A stretch of DNA of 61,291 nucleotides, from positions 1 to 61,291 of the forward strand of contig NZ_ULHE01000008.1 of the NCBI RefSeq assembly GCF_900519355.1. The letters run 5' to 3'. Position 1 is the first letter of the stretch. Each line of letters starts with the position of its first letter. Below, piece by piece: positions 52,843 to 61,291 of the stretch. A program made the position numbers and the translations under genes. The notes below the pieces were generated by a model. It was not told the origin of the DNA. It did not search any database and was given only the letters and a program-made list of their open reading frames with translations. Source of the stretch: Corynebacterium lactis (GTDB taxonomy: Bacteria; Actinomycetota; Actinomycetes; Mycobacteriales; Mycobacteriaceae).

Positions 52843-52911
52843 GTTTGATCAACCGAAGTACCAAAATCTGCCTCAAAAACGACGTTATTTTGGCAAAAAG
52901 GTAGATCAAAA
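52843..52911. repeat. AT-rich dyad element, copy 1
   Basis: About 69 bases. GTTTGATC pairs with GATCAAAA at the ends, and CCAAAAT with ATTTTGG inside. It aligns along its whole length, with gaps of at most one base, to 54119-54190 on the other side of the AbiEi-like gene. Confidence 0.7.
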
Positions 52912-53018
52912 GTGAAGGGCGCGAGCCTTGCGGAAAACCGCGCACAACAATGGAACCGAAACGCCCCAATTCGCGCCAATAAAGGTAAGGAGTACTGGCA
53001 ACAATCGGCGGAGGCGAA

Positions 53019-54080
53019 ATGGCTGCGTTAGGCGAAGTGCGCGTCGGCGAACATGGCATCATCTGGGCGCGTGAGCAGGACCGCAAGGGCGCTCGAGCAA
53101 TCAAGCAACACGTCGTGGCGGGAGCAATCATAAAGATCGCGCACGGAGCCTACTATGAGCACTCGTCATGGCGGAGTCTGTCCCCGGCGCACAAGCTCGG
53201 GGTTCGGGCGCTTGCAATCGTGTCGGAGCACTCACGCGGTGTCATCACTGGAGCTGCCGCGGTGGCGCTGCACGGCGCGTGGGTGCTTACCCGTGGCAGC
53301 CCCATCGTGGTCTGCGGAGGCAGCCAGGACTTTCGCGGGACGGCGGGGTGCCACCGCACCGCCCGCCGCATTGAGCCGGAACATATCGTAGAAGTTGCAG
53401 GTCGCAGCGTCGCCAGTTTGCCAAAAGCAATTCTCGATGATTGCGGTTTGCGCAGTTCTCGCTCTGGGTACAAGAGGAATTCTCCGCTTGACGACGCCCT
53501 TTCCGCCGTCCTTGTTGCAATCGAGGGGGCGATGAGACGCGGCGTTTCTCGGGAAGAACTGCTCGAGGTGGCCGCGCAGTACCCGCGTCAGCATGGGCAA
53601 AAGTTGTTTCGCGCTGCGGTGGGGTTGTGTCACGGCCGCTGTGAAACCCCAGGTGAGGCACTGATGAAGGCTGCGCTGCTGAGAAGAGGCGCTTCGTTTC
53701 ACGAGCAGGTGGAGATTTTCGCGCCGGGCACAGCGTATGAGCCCCCGCATTTCGTTGCCCGGGTGGATTTCTATATCCCATCGGCGCAGCTAGTCGTCGA
53801 ATTTGATGGCCACGTGAAATACAGCCGGGGAGCGGTGGCTCCAACGAACGAGGAGCAGTCGAGGATTATCACTGACGAGACGTACCGGGAGCGTGCTCTC
53901 CGAGAGCTGGGTCTCGATGTCGTACGAGGTCAGTGGGGCGACGTAGATGGTTCGGATCCACGGTTTATATCGAGGTTGCAGGGTGTCATCGCATCGCGGC
54001 GTCGCGCGCTGGAACGCGGTTCCGCGGAGGTGCGGGCACTGGTCAAAAATGAGGGGCCCTTGATTGTTCCGGGGCCCTGA
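53019..54080 (+). CDS. AbiEi-like antitoxin domain protein with DUF559 endonuclease-like end
   Basis: 353 residues. An N-terminal helix-turn-helix/AbiEi-type region (LGEVRVGEHGIIWAREQD..., AHGAYYEHSSWRSLSPAHKLGVRALAIVSEHSRGVITGAAAVALHGAW) joins a C-terminal DUF559 (Vsr-like) domain with ARVDFYIPSAQLVVEFDGHVKYS, where the D..E pair suggests a nuclease core. Such actinobacterial proteins are common, often multicopy, and not characterised. It sits between dnaQ and leuA, which adjoin in C. glutamicum, and is bracketed by two related dyad elements. Confidence 0.75.
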   Translation: MAALGEVRVGEHGIIWAREQDRKGARAIKQHVVAGAIIKIAHGAYYEHSSWRSLSPAHKLGVRALAIVSEHSRGVITGAAAVALHGAWVLTRGSPIVVCGGSQDFRGTAGCHRTARRIEPEHIVEVAGRSVASLPKAILDDCGLRSSRSGYKRNSPLDDALSAVLVAIEGAMRRGVSREELLEVAAQYPRQHGQKLFRAAVGLCHGRCETPGEALMKAALLRRGASFHEQVEIFAPGTAYEPPHFVARVDFYIPSAQLVVEFDGHVKYSRGAVAPTNEEQSRIITDETYRERALRELGLDVVRGQWGDVDGSDPRFISRLQGVIASRRRALERGSAEVRALVKNEGPLIVPGP

Positions 54081-54118
54081 TGCGCTGTAGTAGCTCCGGC
54101 AGCTGCCTCTGCAATGCG

Positions 54119-54190
54119 GTTTTGCTCAACATTTCTGCCATTTTGAAGGCCAAAAACAGCCCATTTTTGGCAATAAAGTTGAGCAAAAAC
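54119..54190. repeat. AT-rich dyad element, copy 2
   Basis: GTTTTGCTCAAC (54119-54130) pairs with GTTGAGCAAAAC (54179-54190), and GCCAAAAA with TTTTTGGC inside. It is the partner of 52843-52911 in the same orientation. It also lies just beyond the end of leuA and could end either transcript. Confidence 0.75.
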
Positions 54191-54254
54191 GCTGGGTGCT
54201 TGGCGCCAAGCACAGCGCCGAGCGGGCGCCCCCGCCGAGCCGAGCCCAGAAAAC

Positions 54255-56089
<1,835 letters not shown>

Positions 56090-56102
56090 TTAGGTGAGTT
56101 TC

Positions 56103-56143
56103 AAGGCCGGCACGCCAAATCTCCGCGACGGGGAGCCGGCCTT
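56103..56143 (-). promoter_or_regulatory. leuA leader hairpin (attenuator candidate)
   Basis: AAGGCCGGC (56143-56135 on the minus strand) pairs with GCCGGCCTT (56111-56103) between the leader peptide and leuA. The downstream arm could instead pair through GGCCTT with AAGGCC, at 56084-56079, right at the leuA ribosome site. The two structures exclude each other. No clear T run follows the first, so control could act on translation as well as termination. Confidence 0.55.
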
Positions 56144-56189
56144 AAATCCAAGCCCCGCCGCGGCACAGAAGGAGTAGTCCGCGTTGCAT
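56142..56189 (-). CDS. leuL: leuA leader peptide, four tandem Leu codons
   Basis: A 15-residue open frame, MQRGLLLLCRGGAWI, with leucine codons CTA CTC CTT CTG in a row, too short for usual gene calls. Its stop overlaps the first strand of the leader hairpin. Start ATG 56189 follows GAGGGTAAGG. Stalling at the Leu run when charged tRNA-Leu is scarce would expose or hide the hairpins, the textbook attenuation logic known for leucine operons. Confidence 0.7.
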   Translation of the reverse strand: MQRGLLLLCRGGAWI

Positions 56190-56440
56190 GTGATGTACCT
56201 TACCCTCACGATGGCGCTTTTTTCATAATTTGGGGGTGTTCACCCGCTCCTCGCCGTGGGCTCTCCGCCCTTCGCTTGCCGACGGATCCCTCGCCCACTC
56301 CCGGACCCGTCCCGCAAGTTGGCGGGTCGGGAAATCATACCGGGGGCTGATGTAAATTCTGTGTCGTTCGCGTTTAGTTAGAGGTGTCCGGACGATAGTG
56401 CTTGGGCATTTTAACTGCGAGTTTGAGGAGAGATGACAAA
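56190..56440. other. Intergenic region between leuL and the PLDc_N protein
   Basis: 250 bases between divergent genes. A GCTTGCCGAC word at 56274 and an ACTCCCGG word at 56297 lie in the middle. The leu promoter should be near 56200-56260 on the minus strand. GAGGAGAG precedes the next ATG. Confidence 0.4.
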
Positions 56441-56665
56441 ATGAACGGTAGCGACTTCACTACGACGATTGGCGACTTTGGGCTCGTGGCGATGGCCCTG
56501 TTTGTGGTCGTTCAGATTGTTCTTTTTATCGCGGCGCTGTTCAGTATTGTGCGTAGCGAAAACTACGCTAGCGGCGGGAAGGCTCTGTGGGCACTGGCAT
56601 GCTTCGCGTTCCCGCTGCTTGGCCCGATTGTCTGGTTCGTGGTGGGAAAAGACTCGTCGATGTGA
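56441..56665 (+). CDS. PLDc_N domain membrane protein
   Basis: 74 residues with two helices (LVAMALFVVVQIVLFIAALFSIV and ALWALACFAFPLLGPIVWFVVG). It matches the phospholipase D/cardiolipin synthase N-terminal domain (GKALWALACFAFPLLGPIVWFVVGK) as a stand-alone protein without any catalytic HKD part. Such short forms are common in actinobacteria with unknown role. Convergent with the sortase gene, 8 bases apart. Confidence 0.8.
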   Translation: MNGSDFTTTIGDFGLVAMALFVVVQIVLFIAALFSIVRSENYASGGKALWALACFAFPLLGPIVWFVVGKDSSM

Positions 56666-56673
56666 GGCGTTAG

Positions 56674-57639
56674 CTAGGTCTCGGCGTTCTCGGTCTGGTC
56701 GGCGCCTTCGCTCTGGGCGGCCTCGTCTTCGTCGGCGTCCTTCTTACCTGCGCCGAAGATCTTGCGCAGCCACAGTACGAGCAGCAGCAGGATCACGGCG
56801 GCGGCCGCGACGATGGCCCACATCCACCACTGCCACTGCATCCCGCCGGATTCGAAGACGCTCTCGTCGGAGGGATCCATCGGAACCTGGTGCCCGGTGA
56901 CCAGCAGTCGGTGCGTGTTGATGCCGTACGGCGTACAGGTGATCAGGGTGATCAGGTCCTGGCCGGGTTCGCGACGGAGTCGGGAGGTGTCGGAGGGCTC
57001 GACAACGCTGACGTCGTGTACCTCATACTTCAGCTTCTGTCCGGCTACGGCGATGTAGAAGGCGTCGCCCTTTTTCACTTTGACGAGGTTGTCCCAGAGG
57101 GTCGCGTTCTGCAGCCCGGTGTGTGCGGATAGCGCGGAGTGGCGCCCTTCGCCGTTGCCAACGCCGCCGACGGGCAGGTCGGTGCCGTAGAGGTGTCCTG
57201 AGCCGCGCGACAGGGACTTTTCCGAGGTGCCGTGGTAAATCGGCAGGTCAGAGTTGATCGACGGGATAATGATTCGGCCCATCGCGTCGGTTTCCGAGAG
57301 CACCGACAGGTACTGCCGGTAGCGCTGGTAACCGGGGGAGTTCTGGTCGTCGTCAGTTGTCCATGCGTCGCCGGCGGTGATGTCGCCGAGCTCGGCGTTG
57401 TACTGGTGAGCCTGGTGCCACGCGGTGTGCAGGACCTCGGGCGGCGCGGACTGCTCGAGCTTGGAGTACTCGTCGGCGGCGCGCGCCTGCATGACATTGT
57501 TCCACTGCGTCGCCACGACGGGGTAGAGCAGCACGCCGAGTCCCGCGATGATGAGAATCAGCGCGATGATGGCGTTCGAGTTGAGCTTCTTGCCGTCATT
57601 CTTTTTGACGGTGGCGGTGCGGTTGCTGTGGCGACCCAT
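56674..57639 (-). CDS. Class C (pilin-type) sortase
   Basis: A 321-residue membrane transpeptidase. N-terminal helix (22-44), catalytic His in ALSAHTGL, Cys in LITLITCTPYGINTHRLLVTG with the partner Arg, and a second helix near 275-298 with a charged tail. Two helices and the TCTPYG signature mark class C, which polymerises pilins through lysine. No pilin gene is in the window, so it may act on proteins encoded elsewhere. Confidence 0.9.
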   Translation of the reverse strand: MGRHSNRTATVKKNDGKKLNSNAIIALILIIAGLGVLLYPVVATQWNNVMQARAADEYSKLEQSAPPEVLHTAWHQAHQYNAELGDITAGDAWTTDDDQNSPGYQRYRQYLSVLSETDAMGRIIIPSINSDLPIYHGTSEKSLSRGSGHLYGTDLPVGGVGNGEGRHSALSAHTGLQNATLWDNLVKVKKGDAFYIAVAGQKLKYEVHDVSVVEPSDTSRLRREPGQDLITLITCTPYGINTHRLLVTGHQVPMDPSDESVFESGGMQWQWWMWAIVAAAAVILLLLVLWLRKIFGAGKKDADEDEAAQSEGADQTENAET

Positions 57640-57782
57640 GCGTTCCTGCCTTATTGAGCCTGTTTAAGCGGCGATAGTCCCCCGGAGCTAGCTGCCGTTT
57701 TATTCCGATTCTTTCCAACTTAGGTGGGAAAGTGGCGGTTAAGAAATCGAGGACGCGTCTACGGGCGTGTTTGTGTGCAGGG

Positions 57783-58730
57783 TCACTTGCCAGCGCCGAC
57801 ACTCGCACCAGTCGCGCCTCCAGCCGACGAGCGCACCGCCAGCGCGATCGTCGCCGCGATCATGGTGACCAGCGCCGCGCCGAGCGCGATCCACTCGGCG
57901 CCCTGGGCCTGGAAGTGCTCTCCAAGCACGAGGTAGCCCAGTGAGAAGGCGACGATGGGCTCGACGACGGTCATGGCGGGCAGGGACTCGCGCAGCGAGC
58001 CCGCGTTGAACGCCGCCTGTTGGATGCCCACGCCAATCACTGACAGGGCGACCAGGAGCCACAGCTCCCAGGACAGGGCCAGCGCAGCTGCGCCCGCGTG
58101 GACGTAAATGTCGACGACCGCCTTCGACAGCAGTGCCACGAAGCCGTAGAGCCACCCGGTGGCCGTGCCGAGGAGCAGCGCCTTCGGCGCCTTTTTCCAA
58201 CTGACGGCAACCGCGTAGATCGCGCCCAGTACGATTCCGCCGAGCGCCAGGACGTAGCCCCACACGTGCGTCGGGATCTCTGTAATGCCAGCGGCGGGCT
58301 CTCCGAAGATGACCAGGGTGGCCACCGCTACGGTCAGCGCCACCGACCAGGCCGTCTCCGCCTTGGAGATGCGGTGGCCGTTCACGCGCGCGGCCAGCGG
58401 CAGGGTGAGCATGAGCTTCATCACCAAAAGCGGCTGGACCAGCAGCAACGTTCCGAAGGCGAGGGCGGCGACCTGGAAGGCGTAGCCGGCCATCGCAAGG
58501 AAGGAGCCGAGCCACCAGCGGGGTTGGCGGATTGTTTCGGCGACGCCGCTTAGGGTTCCGGTGTCGTCGGAAAGGCCGTCGGCAAGCCGGTGGCGGATGA
58601 CGGTGCCCCACGCGATGCTCAGCGCTGACAGGAGCGCGAGGCTGGCGGCGAGGAGATTGTTGTGCACGTCAAGAATGCTAGCGCACGCGTGAAAAAAGTA
58701 ACCCCTTATGTATTTACGAATGCGACTCAA
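57783..58730 (-). CDS. DMT family transporter
   Basis: A 315-residue protein with about nine or ten helices of the drug/metabolite transporter superfamily (EamA/NIPA-like). A similar gene lies before lysC in C. glutamicum. The first 20 residues are basic and unlike the family, so a GTG at 58667 (VHNNLLAASLALLSALS) may be the real start. Divergent from lysC, with about 60 bases between. Substrate unknown. Confidence 0.82.
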   Translation of the reverse strand: MSRIRKYIRGYFFHACASILDVHNNLLAASLALLSALSIAWGTVIRHRLADGLSDDTGTLSGVAETIRQPRWWLGSFLAMAGYAFQVAALAFGTLLLVQPLLVMKLMLTLPLAARVNGHRISKAETAWSVALTVAVATLVIFGEPAAGITEIPTHVWGYVLALGGIVLGAIYAVAVSWKKAPKALLLGTATGWLYGFVALLSKAVVDIYVHAGAAALALSWELWLLVALSVIGVGIQQAAFNAGSLRESLPAMTVVEPIVAFSLGYLVLGEHFQAQGAEWIALGAALVTMIAATIALAVRSSAGGATGASVGAGK

Positions 58731-58790
58731 GTAAATTGATTCGATAATAGTTACACGCTAGTTTTGCCTAAGTTTTGGAGGTTGCCGACC

Positions 58791-60056
58791 ATGGCATTGG
58801 TTGTGCAGAAGTACGGTGGTTCGTCCCTGGAGAACGCGGAGCGTATTCGCCGCGTCGCTGAGCGCATCGTCGAAACCAAGAAGCAGGGCAATGACGTCGT
58901 GGTGGTTTGCTCCGCGATGGGCGACACCACCGACGAGCTGCTGGACCTGGCCAACCAGGTCAACCCGGTGCCGCCGGGGCGCGAGATGGACATGCTGCTG
59001 ACCGCCGGTGAGCGTATCTCCAACGCGCTGGTGGCCATGGCTATTGCTTCCTTTGGTGCCTCGGCGCAGTCGTTCACCGGCTCGCAGGCCGGCGTTATCA
59101 CTACGGAGCGTCACGGCAACGCCCGCATCGTGGAGGTTACCCCGGGTCGCGTCCGCGAGGCGCTCGACGAAGGTCACATCTGCCTGGTCGCGGGATTCCA
59201 GGGCGTCAACCGCGAGACCAAGGACGTGACCACCCTCGGCCGCGGTGGCTCCGACACCACCGCAGTCGCACTGGCCGCGGCCCTCGAGGCCGATGTGTGC
59301 GAGATTTACTCGGACGTGGACGGCGTCTACACTGCCGATCCGCGCATCGTGCCAAACGCTCAGCGCCTGGACACCATCTCCTTCGAGGAGATGCTGGAGA
59401 TGGCGGCCGTAGGCGCGAAGATTTTGCAGCTGCGCAGCGTTGAGTACGCCCGCGCATTCAATGTTCCGTTGCGTGTGCGCTCGTCGTATAGCAATGACCT
59501 TGGCACCCTTGTTGATGGATCGATGGAGGATATTCCCGTGGAAGAAGCAGTTCTGACTGGTGTGGCGCATGACCGTTCCGAGGCGAAGGTGACCGTCCTC
59601 GGCATCCCGGATGATCCGGGCCAGGCCGCGAAGATGTTCCGCGCTGTCGCGGACGCCGAGATCAACATCGACATGGTGCTGCAGAACGTCTCCACCGTCG
59701 CCGATAACCGCACCGACATCACCTTCACCTGCCCGCGCGAGGACGGCCCGAAGGCCATGTCCGTGCTGAAGAAGCTGCAGGTCGAAAACGGCTGGAAGGA
59801 CGTGCTTTACGACGACCATGTTGGCAAGGTTTCCCTCGTCGGCGCCGGCATGAAGTCCCACCCGGGCGTGACCGCCACCTTCTGTGAGGCGCTGGCTGAC
59901 GTTGACGTCAACATCGACCTGATCTCCACCTCGGAGATCCGCATCTCGGTCCTGGTCAACGACACCGAGGTGGACAAGTCCGTGAAGGCCCTGCACGACG
60001 CCTTCAACCTGGGCGGCGAGGAAGAGGCCGTCGTTTACGCTGGTACGGGACGTTAA
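58791..60056 (+). CDS. lysC: Aspartate kinase (alpha, with internal beta start)
   Basis: 421 residues. Kinase domain with [32 protein letters not shown] and [14 protein letters not shown], then two ACT domains that bind lysine and threonine for feedback ([37 protein letters not shown]). ATG 58791 has TTTTGGAGG before it. An in-frame GTG at 59538 with GGAGG 8 bases upstream would give a 172-residue beta chain, the alpha2-beta2 layout known in C. glutamicum. asd follows after 9 bases. Confidence 0.96.
   Translation: MALVVQKYGGSSLENAERIRRVAERIVETKKQGNDVVVVCSAMGDTTDELLDLANQVNPVPPGREMDMLLTAGERISNALVAMAIASFGASAQSFTGSQAGVITTERHGNARIVEVTPGRVREALDEGHICLVAGFQGVNRETKDVTTLGRGGSDTTAVALAAALEADVCEIYSDVDGVYTADPRIVPNAQRLDTISFEEMLEMAAVGAKILQLRSVEYARAFNVPLRVRSSYSNDLGTLVDGSMEDIPVEEAVLTGVAHDRSEAKVTVLGIPDDPGQAAKMFRAVADAEINIDMVLQNVSTVADNRTDITFTCPREDGPKAMSVLKKLQVENGWKDVLYDDHVGKVSLVGAGMKSHPGVTATFCEALADVDVNIDLISTSEIRISVLVNDTEVDKSVKALHDAFNLGGEEEAVVYAGTGR
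59538..60056 (+). CDS. Aspartate kinase beta subunit (in-frame internal start)
   Basis: GTG 59538, reading [12 protein letters not shown], is preceded by ATGGAGGATATTCCC, a clear ribosome site. The product of 172 residues is the regulatory ACT part alone and equals the length of the beta subunit in C. glutamicum. This is a nested product of lysC, not a separate gene. Confidence 0.7.
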   Translation: MEEAVLTGVAHDRSEAKVTVLGIPDDPGQAAKMFRAVADAEINIDMVLQNVSTVADNRTDITFTCPREDGPKAMSVLKKLQVENGWKDVLYDDHVGKVSLVGAGMKSHPGVTATFCEALADVDVNIDLISTSEIRISVLVNDTEVDKSVKALHDAFNLGGEEEAVVYAGTGR

Positions 60057-61111
<1,055 letters not shown>

Positions 61112-61176
61112 TTAGCGCTGGTTGGGGCTGCCTGGCTGGCATAAGGGCTGGCTAGGGGGGGGCTCGCTTGAGCTGG

Positions 61177-61278
61177 CTGGGGGTGTGTCCCGATGTCGTT
61201 TGTCAACCCTAGAACGGGTTTCTTAAGTGAAATTCTTGGGGTGGATTCTAGGCACGGCGGCTTGGCCCATCAACTGGT
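61177..61278. repeat. End of an insertion-type repeat (right copy)
   Basis: Reverse complement of 1-102. The word GTGTCCCGATGTCGTTTGTCAA opens it on this strand, and the last 13 bases of the window continue beyond the left copy. It begins about 65 bases after the asd stop, so asd is not interrupted. The body of the element lies outside the window. Confidence 0.7.
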
Positions 61279-61291
61279 GTTGGTGGGCCTG

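Noticed and set aside
53019..54080. A classic two-gene AbiE toxin-antitoxin system
   Set aside because: No AbiEii-type nucleotidyltransferase gene lies next to it. Only the antitoxin-like domain is present, fused to a DUF559 end.
52843..54190. AT-rich dyads as origin or parS sites
   Set aside because: They do not match the parS consensus or DnaA boxes, and there are only two copies around a single accessory gene.

Overview
The window reads as a chromosomal stretch of a high-GC actinobacterium, most likely a Corynebacterium. Three things support this. The block aspT - SUFU protein - dnaX - ybaB - recR ... gatD - murT - dnaQ - leuA ... lysC - asd has the gene order I know from C. glutamicum. 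LysC has the corynebacterial length, 421 aa plus an in-frame 172-aa beta start. Many genes use GTG or TTG starts with no obvious leader. The species cannot be fixed from the sequence alone.

Layout. 1-102 is the end of an insertion-type repeat, and its inverted copy closes the window at 61177-61278. 100-6618 is a peptide/nickel-type ABC importer: a truncated first binding protein, an intact lipoprotein paralogue, DppB, a DppC-DppD fusion and DppF. 6752-12596 carries tRNA-Arg, an F420/NADP oxidoreductase-like protein, an LLM flavoprotein, a CoA-transferase, tyrA, the TadA-associated acidic protein, tadA, a CsbD-like protein and tRNA-Ser. 12928-22215 holds an MMPL transporter, tgt, a two-component system, an ABC exporter and the queuosine-precursor transporter yhhQ. 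22240-29336 is a patchwork of lower-GC foreign genes (ArsR regulator, MFS pump, ABC exporter, dead ABC remnant, small membrane protein, phospholipase A2-like protein) inserted around gluQRS and yhhQ, leaving duplicated gene ends. 29359-31309 holds a flavodoxin and mntH. 31.3-39.6 kb carries AMP nucleosidase, an HNH/DUF222 protein, a complete copper operon (copZ-copA-csoR with a CsoR-type operator), tRNA-Ser, a GNAT-like protein, SRP RNA and SulP. From 40.6 kb to the end is the conserved housekeeping block, interrupted by a second two-component system, an AbiEi/DUF559 gene, a pilin-type sortase and a DMT transporter.

How genes work together. Tgt, YhhQ and GluQRS form a queuosine salvage and glutamylation set. 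MurT/GatD amidate lipid II. LysC and Asd are the first two steps of the aspartate family. LeuA is preceded by a leader peptide with four consecutive leucine codons. CopZ, CopA and CsoR form a copper efflux circuit.

Two whole-window signals stand out. The octamer ACTCCCGG (extended ACTCCCGGAA) occurs at least 30 times between 31.3 and 39.6 kb, in every reading phase and in both orientations, and only about six times in the other 53 kb. The split word GCTTNNCGAC (mostly GCTTGCCGAC or GCTTGACGAC) occurs about 40 times across the window, also in both orientations and also between genes. A third pattern is technical: at least 13 genes carry frame breaks that one added base repairs, including leuA and asd, so most are better explained as sequence errors than as gene decay. 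Counts were made by eye.
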